Origin: JAIVGV01 sp032229975
GTDB lineage: Bacteria; Acidobacteriota; Blastocatellia; Pyrinomonadales; Pyrinomonadaceae
Length of the DNA stretch: 64,000 bases
Direction of reading: 5' to 3'
NCBI GenBank assembly: GCA_032229975.1
Contig: JAVXVG010000054.1
Location: 4,559 to 68,558, forward strand
In this document: positions 17,002 to 24,371 of the stretch, one piece after another
Layout: every line of letters begins with the position of its first letter
How positions within the stretch are numbered: position 1 is the stretch's first letter
Notes under the pieces: generated by a model
What the model was told of the DNA's origin: nothing
What the model saw: only the letters and a program-made list of their open reading frames with translations
Databases searched by the model: none
Translations under genes and position numbers: made by a program

Positions 17002-18138
17002 ATGTCCAGAAAACAGTTGCTCATCGTTTTGAGTTTGCTGGTGGCGTCCGTCTTCGCGTCGGTCGCGCTCGCGCAAGTATCCTCGACGCGTCCGGCGCAA
17101 GGCGAAGGCCCTCTGGCCTTCTCGATGCTCGTCGTCGGCGACAACTTTCTCGGTGTCTATACAGAGAACATCACGCGCGAGAATGCGAGTCGCTACCAGA
17201 TCGCGGGCGAGCCGCGCGGCGTCGGCGTGACGGAGGTCTTGGAGAATAGTCCGGCGGCGAAGGCCGGTTTGCAGAAGAACGATGTGATCCTCGCCTTCGA
17301 TGGCGAGCAGGTGTCGAGCGCACAGAAGCTGCAACGACTCATCAACGAGTCCGCGCCCGAACACACGGCGCGACTGGTCATCTCACGCGGCGGCAGCGAG
17401 CGCGAACTCACCGCCACGCTCGCCAAGCACGACGCGCTCGGCGCGGGCGTGAACGCGATGCGCATAGAGAACGGCCAGTTGTTTCGTTGGGACGGCAAGG
17501 AGTGGCAGAAGCAGTCGCAGGATGAGTGGCGCAAACAGTCTGATGAGATGATGAAGCGATCCGGTGAACTCCGCGAGCAGTTAGAGAAGCTACGCGATCA
17601 GCAGGGCGGCAACTTCGCCTTCGCCTTCAACTCCGGTCGTCGCATCGGCGTCGCGACAACGCCGCTCACAGATCAACTCGCAGACTACTTCGGCGTGAAT
17701 CACGATGGCGGCGTGCTCGTCACTTCGGTCACAGGGAACAGCCCCGCCGCGAAGGCCGGTCTGAAGGCCGGCGACATCATCACGGAGGTTGACGGCGAAC
17801 GCATCAAGACGGCGGTAGATGTGACGCGCCTCGTCAGTCGCAAGGACGAAGGCGACGTGATGCTCACCATCACGCGCGAGCGCAATCGACGCACGTTCAA
17901 GGTCACGCCGGAGAAATCACCCGCGCCGACGTGGGCCACACCGGAAGGGCTCTTCAACGGGCCCGGCCCACTCGCGCTGCCACGCGAAGGCTTCGTCGTG
18001 CATCCCTCGATCTTCAACGCGCCGCGTCTGCCTGCGCTCCACGCGTTGCCGCGCGTCGTCTTACCAGCAACGCCGCTCATGCGCGTGCGACCGATCAAAA
18101 GTGTCGCGCCCGCGCGCGGGCAACTCATGGAGTTCTGA
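17002..18138 (+). CDS. Secreted protein with two PDZ domains
   Basis: A 378-residue exported protein. The N-terminus has a signal peptide (KQLLIVLSLLVASVFASVALAQ). PDZ 1 lies near 65-135 (VLENSPAAKAGLQKNDVI) and PDZ 2 near 210-300 (NSPAAKAGLKAGDIITEVDG); a Gln/Lys-rich helical linker joins them. The end is Pro/Leu-rich. No protease domain is present, so it is not an HtrA enzyme; it more likely binds peptides or scaffolds other envelope proteins. ATG 17002 follows GGGGAGG at about 12 bases; the longer frame from 16951 would disrupt the signal peptide. An intrinsic terminator follows. Confidence 0.85.
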   Translation: MSRKQLLIVLSLLVASVFASVALAQVSSTRPAQGEGPLAFSMLVVGDNFLGVYTENITRENASRYQIAGEPRGVGVTEVLENSPAAKAGLQKNDVILAFDGEQVSSAQKLQRLINESAPEHTARLVISRGGSERELTATLAKHDALGAGVNAMRIENGQLFRWDGKEWQKQSQDEWRKQSDEMMKRSGELREQLEKLRDQQGGNFAFAFNSGRRIGVATTPLTDQLADYFGVNHDGGVLVTSVTGNSPAAKAGLKAGDIITEVDGERIKTAVDVTRLVSRKDEGDVMLTITRERNRRTFKVTPEKSPAPTWATPEGLFNGPGPLALPREGFVVHPSIFNAPRLPALHALPRVVLPATPLMRVRPIKSVAPARGQLMEF

Positions 18139-18202
18139 GAGACATCACAACTGCACTCGACCGGCTGGCAAGATCGTGGTGGGTCTCCTCCGGCACGAAG
18201 AA

Positions 18203-18254
18203 GCGATGCCCCGCGCGTTCGGCGACAAACCGAGCACGCGGGGCGTCGCTTTTT
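18203..18254 (+). terminator. Intrinsic terminator after the PDZ gene
   Basis: The 3' arm CGCGGGGCGTCGC pairs with GCGATGCCCCGCG upstream, around a partly paired middle, and is followed by TTTTT at 18250-18254. It lies 65 bp past the PDZ-protein stop. The rest of the 345-bp gap before the LCCL gene shows nothing else I can support. Confidence 0.75.
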
Positions 18255-18483
18255 ATGAACTTGAGAGTGCGGGCCTCTTTCTTTCTCTCGTCCTGTCTTC
18301 TCATAGTGTGCCATCTTCATTGACTTACTATTAGATTGAGCATAGTCTCGGCATGCTTCCGAAAAGCCGCAAGGTTGAACCCACGATCTGCATTCGCCTC
18401 TGCACCTCGCCCGCTTAGCCTTCTCTGCAATTCAACGCGCTGTGATCTAGTGCGCAGTGCCCTATCCACAGAAGGAGATTCAA

Positions 18484-19251
18484 ATGAATAAACTGAAATC
18501 GCTGTTGACAGGTTTTCTACTCATGGCCGGTGTCGCAAGCTCAGCCGCAGGCTCGCCACCGATTTTGATTACCACCGATACCACTCCGATAAATTGGGAA
18601 ACATCAGCCGCCGGCTTCAAAGGTGAGACGGGACGAACCTATAGATTTAGCTGCCCGTCAGACGGCACTGCACAGGGTATTTACGGCAGCGACGTTTATA
18701 CGGACGACTCGTCCATCTGCACTGCGGCTGTCCACGCCGGCATCATCAGCATTGAACACGGCGGCCCGGTGACCATCGAAATTCGCCCCGGTCGCTCAAC
18801 TTACGGCAGCACGACACGCCACGGGATCAAGTCAATGAACTGGGGCGAGTATCCACGTAGCTTCGTGTTCAATTCATCCGGCGCGGCCCAAGAAGGTCGT
18901 GGCCCAAGTGGACGCAGTTCACGACCGGACGCGGACAATGATGAGACGGGAGAAGCAACCCCGATAGGTTGGGACACATCAGCCGGGGGCTTCAAGGGCG
19001 AAGCAGGGCAGACCTACAGGTTCAGTTGCCCGGCAGCAGGCACTGCACAGGGTATTTATGGCAGCGACGTTTATACGGATGATTCTTCGATCTGCACCGC
19101 CGCTGTCCACGCCGGGGTCATTACGCGCGCGCAGGGCGGTATCGTCAGCATCGAGATACGTCCCGGTCGCTCAACTTACGGCAGCACGACGCGCCACGGA
19201 ATCAAGTCAATGAACTGGGGCGAGTATCCGCGTAGCTTTGTGGTTCGCTAG
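18484..19251 (+). CDS. Secreted protein with two tandem LCCL domains
   Basis: A 255-residue exported protein: signal peptide at 1-21, then two LCCL domains (about 35-130 and 160-255). Each carries the family pattern: YRFSCP, GIYGSDVYTDDSSICTAAVH, and GIKSMNWGEYPRSF at the end. LCCL domains (named after Limulus factor C, cochlin and Lgl1) are extracellular modules that bind ligands such as lipopolysaccharide in some animal proteins; bacterial versions are less studied. The two copies are similar at DNA level with a 375-bp period, so the duplication is recent or kept alike. ATG 18484 has AAGGAG 7 bases upstream. A ligand cannot be deduced. Confidence 0.88.
   Translation: MNKLKSLLTGFLLMAGVASSAAGSPPILITTDTTPINWETSAAGFKGETGRTYRFSCPSDGTAQGIYGSDVYTDDSSICTAAVHAGIISIEHGGPVTIEIRPGRSTYGSTTRHGIKSMNWGEYPRSFVFNSSGAAQEGRGPSGRSSRPDADNDETGEATPIGWDTSAGGFKGEAGQTYRFSCPAAGTAQGIYGSDVYTDDSSICTAAVHAGVITRAQGGIVSIEIRPGRSTYGSTTRHGIKSMNWGEYPRSFVVR
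18586..19251 (+). repeat. Direct duplication inside the LCCL gene (375-bp period)
   Basis: The segments starting at 18586 and 18961 align with a 375-base offset and are close at nucleotide level, for example GGTATTTACGGCAGCGACG against GGTATTTATGGCAGCGACG. This is the source of the two LCCL domains. Confidence 0.85.
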
Positions 19252-19271
19252 ATTCGTGCGAAGTAAATGAA

Positions 19272-19302
19272 GATGAACCGGCGCGCGCACCGCCGGTTCA
19301 TC
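19272..19302 (+). terminator. Hairpin after the LCCL gene, probable terminator
   Basis: A perfect 12-bp stem (GATGAACCGGCG with CGCCGGTTCATC) and 7-base loop begin 20 bp past the stop codon. The following TTCAGTTC is only weakly T-rich, so termination may be partial and the next small gene may be read through. Confidence 0.6.
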
Positions 19303-19327
19303 TTCAGTTCCCATGGGAGAACTTTCG

Positions 19328-19624
19328 ATGATGCAGATCGTGAAACGCATAAAACTTCGCTTAACAACTTTTCTTCTCTTGACCTTGGTCGTCGCCGCAG
19401 GCTTGTTCAGTATCCTGCCGCCCGTCGCCGGAGCAGCGGCCCAAAACGACAATCAAGCAAGAAGCCGGACGCCCGTACATCATAAAAAACAGGTTCACAT
19501 CTCGTGCAGGCAGATATGTCTAGCCGACTATGATGCGTGTGCGAGCCCGGGTGCCAAGCGCGGGGTACGCTCTTGTAAGGCGGTTCGCAACGAATGCTTG
19601 GCGGAGTGCCCGACCGCGCAATAG
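19328..19624 (+). CDS. Small secreted cysteine-rich protein
   Basis: A 98-residue protein not assigned to a family. Residues 1-38 form a signal peptide (LTTFLLLTLVVAAGLFSIL, then cleavage near AGAAAQ). The mature part is short and basic with six cysteines, including CRQICLADYDAC and RNECLAECP, so it is probably disulphide-bonded. ATG 19328 has GGGAGA 7 bases upstream and is preferred over the ATG at 19313. It follows the LCCL gene on the same strand and may share its transcript. Confidence 0.65.
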   Translation: MMQIVKRIKLRLTTFLLLTLVVAAGLFSILPPVAGAAAQNDNQARSRTPVHHKKQVHISCRQICLADYDACASPGAKRGVRSCKAVRNECLAECPTAQ

Positions 19625-19734
19625 CAGAACGATTAAAACCTGCGTCACCTTTCAAACTGCGTGTTGTCACAACGCCGCCCGTTTCAGTGCTCAGGTGTAA
19701 GTAACCTTTGTTTCACAATCTGGCCTTAGCTATA

Positions 19735-21594
19735 CTAAGGTTGTAGCTTCTGCTTCTCTTTGAGCGCGTCGTTGTACGCGTCGCCGCCCGCTCTGCCGAT
19801 GTTGATGGCGGCATCGAACTCTTTCAATGCTTCGTCCTTGTGTTCGAGGAAGACGAGGATGCGACCGCGTGCGACGTGTGCGCGGGAGATGAGCGCGAGG
19901 TCGTTGTCGCGATCGGCCATTTGAATAGCGTTGGCATAATTGGCGAGCGCGTTGTTCAGGCGTGCGTCTCGCGTCTCTTCGTTGGCGGCGTCCTGCGCGC
20001 CGACGCTCCACGTCTGACCGAGCGCGAAGAAGACGCGCGGCTCACCCTTATAATCATCTAGCAACGCGCGCAGGCGCACTTCCGCCTCCGGATACTTGCG
20101 CGCCTGCAACATCCGCGAGACCTCGTCGAGTTGTCTGATCAACTCCGCGCGACGCGACGCCTCATGCTCGTCCACAGGCCCTCGCTCCGCAGCCTCCTTC
20201 GCGGCCTTCTCACGCGCAGCAACGACACGCGCACGCGCCGCTGCATACTCCGTGGGGCGCGCGATCTCGCGTGCGGGATCGACGCGTGAGATCACGTCGG
20301 TTAGCGCATCTGCAAAGTCGAAGCCGGACGATTCCTGTTCGCGCAGTTGCTCTGCGAAGTAGAAGGCGAGCGCCGCGCCGTGCTCGTAGGCGTCGGCGAG
20401 CTGTGCGGCCATCTCGTCGTCGATGTGTGCGCGCTCCTCTTGCACCTCTTTCGTCAAGGTGGCCCGATCCGATTCCTTCGCGGTCGCGGCGCGCGATGAC
20501 GCTCGCGCGGAGAGTTCGTTCAGTCGCGTCTGCGCGGTCATGCGTGCGTCGGTGGCGACGACGAGCGAGCGCGCGACGGCTTCAAAGACGGCAGGCATCG
20601 CAGAGTTCGACGCCTTCGCACGCGCGTCGAGAATCGACTGCACGTCGGTACGCTTCAAGGCGATGTCGCGGTTAAAGCGAAGGACGAGCGGATCGATGAC
20701 GTAGCGCAAGTAAGCGCGTCGGACTTCGGAAGAGTTGGGATCGGTTCCGGCGGGGATGACTGCGTAGTAGTCGTCTGCAATGACGCGCAGGTTGATCGCG
20801 CCGGGCGCGGCGAGCAGGTCTGCGACGACGAGGAAGCGTCGTTCGCGCTCGTGCAGCACGGTGCGTGCCTGTGGGGCCTTCTTCTTGTCGAGCACGCTCG
20901 GCGTGCGGACACTCATGCGCTCGATGGCCGTCGTCATGGGGCGCGTGTGCAGGTAGTCGAGCGTCGCCTTGACCATCTCGCGAGTCCCTTTACGCATCAG
21001 GTCGCTCTCGGCGCGATATTCGGCGAGGTAGGCGGGCAGGTGGCCCTCGATGCCGGAGCGTCGGAAGAAATCGCGCAGGAGCGGCGCAAAGTCGAGCACT
21101 TCAGCCGCGCCCTCGAAGAGATCATCTGCGGAAGGCGGATTGTCGAAGTTGGGCGGCGCGCCGAGCGAGAAGGCGAGCGAGACGTAGCGCGCGGCTTGCT
21201 CGGCGGGCGTCACAGTAGAGTCGCGCAGTTTGTGCGACTCGTAGAAGCGTTGGAGGCGCGTGCGCAGTTCCGGATCGAGACTCTGTTGATCGGCGCGGAC
21301 GCGCGCGCGAAACGCGGAGGGCGGTTTGCCCGGCGCGGGATCGAATCCGGCGGCGTCGAGCGCAGCCATCATCACGACGAGTCGCGGCTCAAGAGAGAAC
21401 TGCACGCCGTACTCGCCGAGATCAAAGACGCCTGAGGGGGCCCGCGCGGGCTGACGTTGCAGCGCGGGCGTTTGCGTCGCGGGCGTCGTCGCTGGTCGCG
21501 GCTGTTGCGCGTTCGTCTGATTAGCGTTGCCCTGAGCCGACGCGAACGTGTGCGCGAAGGCGAGTGAGAGTAAGAGAAGGAAAAACTTTTTCAT
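19735..21594 (-). CDS. Secreted protein with C-terminal TPR-like repeats
   Basis: A 619-residue exported protein. A clear signal peptide (KKFFLLLLSLAFAHTFASAQ) and a Gln/Thr/Pro-rich linker are followed by a large helical domain (about 75-450) I cannot name. The C-terminal 110 residues have TPR-type helices (LQARKYPEAEVRLRALL, then ALKEFDAAINIGRAGG). The frame opens at 21660, but ATG 21594 gives the correct signal peptide. Probably a periplasmic or outer-envelope scaffold. It is convergent with the small cysteine-rich gene; a short palindrome (CCTTAG/CTAAGG, 19724-19740) overlaps its 3' end. Confidence 0.7.
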   Translation of the reverse strand: MKKFFLLLLSLAFAHTFASAQGNANQTNAQQPRPATTPATQTPALQRQPARAPSGVFDLGEYGVQFSLEPRLVVMMAALDAAGFDPAPGKPPSAFRARVRADQQSLDPELRTRLQRFYESHKLRDSTVTPAEQAARYVSLAFSLGAPPNFDNPPSADDLFEGAAEVLDFAPLLRDFFRRSGIEGHLPAYLAEYRAESDLMRKGTREMVKATLDYLHTRPMTTAIERMSVRTPSVLDKKKAPQARTVLHERERRFLVVADLLAAPGAINLRVIADDYYAVIPAGTDPNSSEVRRAYLRYVIDPLVLRFNRDIALKRTDVQSILDARAKASNSAMPAVFEAVARSLVVATDARMTAQTRLNELSARASSRAATAKESDRATLTKEVQEERAHIDDEMAAQLADAYEHGAALAFYFAEQLREQESSGFDFADALTDVISRVDPAREIARPTEYAAARARVVAAREKAAKEAAERGPVDEHEASRRAELIRQLDEVSRMLQARKYPEAEVRLRALLDDYKGEPRVFFALGQTWSVGAQDAANEETRDARLNNALANYANAIQMADRDNDLALISRAHVARGRILVFLEHKDEALKEFDAAINIGRAGGDAYNDALKEKQKLQP

Positions 21595-21727
21595 AAGCGT
21601 CGTGTCTGAAATTTTTGCGAGAGCCCGCGCGGGAGTGGTGCGCGAGGCGCGACAAGCCATGCAAGTTTAAAGATGCCCGCGCTGTCGGGCCGGATGCCAC
21701 GGAAAGCAAGGATGAGGGATGAAGAAA

Positions 21728-21795
21728 CGCGGAACGATGAATGATGAACGATGCATGAATCTGATTTTTCTTCGCTCATCGTTCATCGTTCCGCG
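21728..21795. repeat. Intergenic hairpin, ACGATGA heptamer family
   Basis: Arms 21728-21746 and 21777-21795 (19 bp, one mismatch) with a 30-base loop. On the DUF2062 side the heptamer pattern (GAAGGAT units) continues into the gene and supplies its last codons. Confidence 0.8.
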
Positions 21796-21810
21796 CTCAT
21801 CCTTTCTTAT

Positions 21811-22272
21811 TCATCCTTCATCCTTCATCTTTCGATTCGCTCGCGCGCGCAGGAATTTCAAGGTTACAGGATAGGCTGTGAGCGAACAAACGACGGAGAG
21901 CACGAAGCCGCCGACGGAGAAGGGGATCAGGATGTCCCAGAAGTGATCGGCGAGTTGCTGCCAGTAGGCGGCGGTGAGCGGGTGTGGATCGGTGAGTAGT
22001 GGCCAGCCGACGCCGGGCAGTCGCAAGGGCCGGTTAAGCAAGCGCGCGCCGACGGCGTATGATGCGCCGACGATGGGGAAGAGCGTGAACGGGTTGTTGA
22101 CGAACGAGCCCGCGTAGATCGCGATCTTGTTGAAGCGGAAGAGGAGGGCCACGAGCGTCGCGAGGATCGTGTGCAGACCGAGGAGCGGCGAGAAGGCAAT
22201 AAGGACGCCGACCGAAAAAGCGAGCGCCGTCCGCTCCGGCGGGTCGTCAACCGCGAGCAGACGGCGAAACAT
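21811..22272 (-). CDS. DUF2062 membrane protein
   Basis: A 153-residue inner-membrane protein of the DUF2062 family: TALAFSVGVLIAFSPLLGLHT, the FNKIAIYAGSFVNNPFT signature and two more membrane segments near 100-135. The family is of unknown function and is sometimes fused or adjacent to lipid or glycan enzymes. The last residues (KMKDEG) are encoded by iterated GAAGGAT DNA of the neighbouring repeat, so the C-terminal tail seems to have been extended or replaced by repeat sequence. Confidence 0.85.
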   Translation of the reverse strand: MFRRLLAVDDPPERTALAFSVGVLIAFSPLLGLHTILATLVALLFRFNKIAIYAGSFVNNPFTLFPIVGASYAVGARLLNRPLRLPGVGWPLLTDPHPLTAAYWQQLADHFWDILIPFSVGGFVLSVVCSLTAYPVTLKFLRARANRKMKDEG

Positions 22273-22282
22273 ACGGGTAAAT

Positions 22283-22347
22283 GGTGAATAGTGAATCGTA
22301 AATCGCGGCGCAAGTGGCCCTCCACGATTTACAATTCACCATTCACC
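22283..22347. repeat. Intergenic hairpin with heptamer-iterated arms
   Basis: Arms 22283-22308 and 22322-22347 (26 bp, three mismatches), loop 13 bases. Units are GGTGAAT/AGTGAAT/CGTAAAT. It fills the gap between the STAS gene stop and the DUF2062 start. Confidence 0.85.
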
Positions 22348-22349
22348 AG

Positions 22350-22697
22350 CTATTTGAAGCTGTTGAGTCCGACCGTCTCTTCGTCGTAAACGTCGAAGAC
22401 GGTGTGGAGCTTGGTGATGGTCATCAAGTCTTGAATCTTCTGCGAGAGGTTGAGGAGCTTGAGCTGCCCGCCCTCGCGGTTGATCGTCGTGAAGCTGGAG
22501 ACCAGCTCGCCGATGCCGCTCGAATCGACGTAAGAGACCTTGCCGAGGTTCAAGAGAATCTTCTTCTTGCCCTCTTCGATGAGGCGACGGATCGCGCCGC
22601 GCAGAGAGACGCTGCCCTCGCCGATAGTGATCTTGCCGCTCAGATCGAGCACGGTCACGTCGCCTGCCTGTCGCTCAGAGATGTTCAGTTCAGCCAT
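22350..22697 (-). CDS. Anti-sigma-factor antagonist (STAS domain)
   Basis: A 115-residue single STAS-domain protein of the SpoIIAA/RsbV type. The phosphorylatable serine region VDSSGIGEL is at 58-65 and the preceding strand is KKILLNLGKVSY. Such proteins bind an anti-sigma kinase when unphosphorylated and so free a sigma factor. The frame opens at 22739, but ATG 22697 has AAGGAG 10 bases upstream and starts the domain correctly. Its likely partner, the RsbW-like kinase gene, is just upstream on the same strand, separated by 123 bp holding a hairpin. Confidence 0.9.
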   Translation of the reverse strand: MAELNISERQAGDVTVLDLSGKITIGEGSVSLRGAIRRLIEEGKKKILLNLGKVSYVDSSGIGELVSSFTTINREGGQLKLLNLSQKIQDLMTITKLHTVFDVYDEETVGLNSFK

Positions 22698-22723
22698 TAC
22701 GGGAAGTCTCCTTCTGGAAAAGT

Positions 22724-22816
22724 AATCAGCAGTCAGCAATCAGCAATTCGCGTTGCATCGGGCGCGTTCCATGCGGTTCGAGACATGATGCAGAGATGAA
22801 CGGCTGACTGTTGATT
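22724..22816. repeat. Heptamer-iterated inverted repeat between the STAS and kinase genes
   Basis: AATCAGCAGTCAGC (22724-22737) is complementary, with one mismatch, to 22803-22816; the left side continues as further AATCAGC-like heptamers. The inner 65 bases are unpaired by eye. Confidence 0.65.
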
Positions 22817-22820
22817 GCTC

Positions 22821-23273
22821 CTATATCTTCTTCGTCATGCGCACGACCGTGCCGCCTTCGAGGTGGCGTTGCCACTCGACCGTGTCCATGAAATTTCGCA
22901 TGAAGAGGATGCCGCGACCCGAAGTCTTCAACAGGTTCTCGGCGACGGTCGGGTCGGCGACGTGCGCCGGGTCGAAGCCCTCGCCACGGTCGCGCACGGT
23001 GACGACGAGTTCGCCGCTCTCTTTAGAGAAAGTGATCTCGACCTGCTTCGACTCGTCCTGTTTGTTCCCGTGCAGGACAGCGTTCGTCACAGCCTCGCGC
23101 ACAGCCATGTCGAGCCCGAAGGCAGCTTCCTCGTCGAGCCCGTAGAGCTTCGCCGACGCGTCCGCCGCCGCCGCCGCTTCCGCAATCGACTCGACGCGGC
23201 TCGGCAGGCTCAGTTGAGTCGTCTCCTCAGTCACGTTTGCAAACCCGTCGGGTCGTGTCTTCGCGAGACCCAT
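22821..23273 (-). CDS. Anti-sigma regulatory factor, serine kinase of RsbW/SpoIIAB type
   Basis: A 150-residue GHKL-fold ATPase. The N box (REAVTNAVLHGN, 59-70), G1 box (DRGEGF, 95-100) and G2 box (GRGILFM, 119-125) are intact. The family holds a sigma factor inactive and phosphorylates the STAS antagonist. It precedes the STAS gene, so the two form a partner-switching pair; no sigma gene is adjacent and its target is unknown. The hairpin between the two genes may set their relative expression. Confidence 0.9.
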   Translation of the reverse strand: MGLAKTRPDGFANVTEETTQLSLPSRVESIAEAAAAADASAKLYGLDEEAAFGLDMAVREAVTNAVLHGNKQDESKQVEITFSKESGELVVTVRDRGEGFDPAHVADPTVAENLLKTSGRGILFMRNFMDTVEWQRHLEGGTVVRMTKKI

Positions 23274-23516
23274 GCGGCGGGGCGAGCGCGCGTCGGAAAC
23301 TCTAGTTGGCGCGCTTCAAGCTTTGAACCTGTCTGAAAGCCTGCAAGGTGTAACACTCTCGCCGCCGAACTGTCAAGAACTACGCACGAACGCGAAATCG
23401 CGACGGAGAGATGCGCGAACCCGCGTCTCGCGCATTCGTCTCGACTCACGCGGCGCGCGCACGCGGCGGACAATCAGCGCATCTGCCTGCTACACTGACA
23501 CGCCCTTTTGAGAGCG

Positions 23517-24242
23517 ATGAGTTCAATCACACTGCATACTGAGGCCGCCGCACGCGAGCCGGTCGATCCGGCCCAAGAAGTCTTGCGCCTTGAATCGTTG
23601 TTGGCACATCGACGCGCGGAGTTGACCGCGCTGCAAACGGGCCTGCGCGACTTCAAAACGCGCTACGCCGAGACGGTCGGCAGCCGGCTCGGCGAACTCG
23701 CCGAACTCGAACAGGCCATCAAGCGAGCAGAGACGCGCACGCTCGGCGTCGAACACGAGACGGACGACGCGGAGCACGACACGGAGGGCCAGTCACGCGC
23801 CGCGCAAACCGTCAAGGCTTCTCTGCGTGGTCTCTTCTGGTCGGTCGCCAAACTCTTCCACCCGGATCACGCGTCGGACGAAGACGAGGCGCGACGACGC
23901 CACGCCATCATGGCTGAAGCCTCGCGCGCCTATCGCGAAGGCGACGCCGAAAGCCTCACAACGCTGCTCGGCGACGAAGACCTGCAACTCTACTGCGCCA
24001 CACCACGCGCGACAGACGACAACGCATCGCAACTCGATCTCGCCGCACGCATCCGGCAACTCAAGGAGGAGCTCCTCACCATTGACTTCGGCATCAAGCG
24101 CGTCCGGCAGGATCGTCTCCATCAACTCAAGCTCGAAGCCGATGAAGCCTCTGCGCAGGGGCGCGACCGCCTCGCCGAAGAAGCCGCACGTCTCGAACGC
24201 AAGCTCGCCAAGACACGCAACCGGCTCGCGCACCTCTCTTAA
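23517..24242 (+). CDS. J-domain-like coiled-coil protein
   Basis: A 241-residue protein. The N-terminal 90 residues and C-terminal 70 are charged helices typical of coiled coils (RRAELTALQTGL, then RLERKLAKTRNRLAHL). In between, about 105-150, is a degenerate J-domain with the HPD tripeptide (KLFHPDHASDEDEARRR). J-domains stimulate Hsp70 ATPases, so this may be a co-chaperone or a relic of one. ATG 23517 is chosen over a TTG at 23508; no strong ribosome site is seen. No dnaK gene is nearby. Confidence 0.7.
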   Translation: MSSITLHTEAAAREPVDPAQEVLRLESLLAHRRAELTALQTGLRDFKTRYAETVGSRLGELAELEQAIKRAETRTLGVEHETDDAEHDTEGQSRAAQTVKASLRGLFWSVAKLFHPDHASDEDEARRRHAIMAEASRAYREGDAESLTTLLGDEDLQLYCATPRATDDNASQLDLAARIRQLKEELLTIDFGIKRVRQDRLHQLKLEADEASAQGRDRLAEEAARLERKLAKTRNRLAHLS

Positions 24243-24247
24243 GCGAT

Positions 24248-24366
24248 AAATGGCGAATGGTAAATGGTGAAAAGTCAGTTAACGACTTTCAGACTTGAGT
24301 CGAGATCGTTTGGCGCGTCGGCCGCTCAAGCACGATTTACCATTTACCATTTACCATTTACCATTC
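24248..24366. repeat. Heptamer array and inverted repeat upstream of aroA
   Basis: Four perfect tandem TTTACCA heptamers run from 24336 to 24363. The opposite arm (about 24248-24269, AAATGGT-type units) can pair with them in several registers. The 3' arm ends only 8 bases before the aroA ATG, so pairing could hide its ribosome site. Confidence 0.85.
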
Positions 24367-24371
24367 AAGGC

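Noticed and set aside
17002..18138. HtrA/DegP protease
   Set aside because: Two PDZ domains are present but no trypsin-like domain or catalytic triad.
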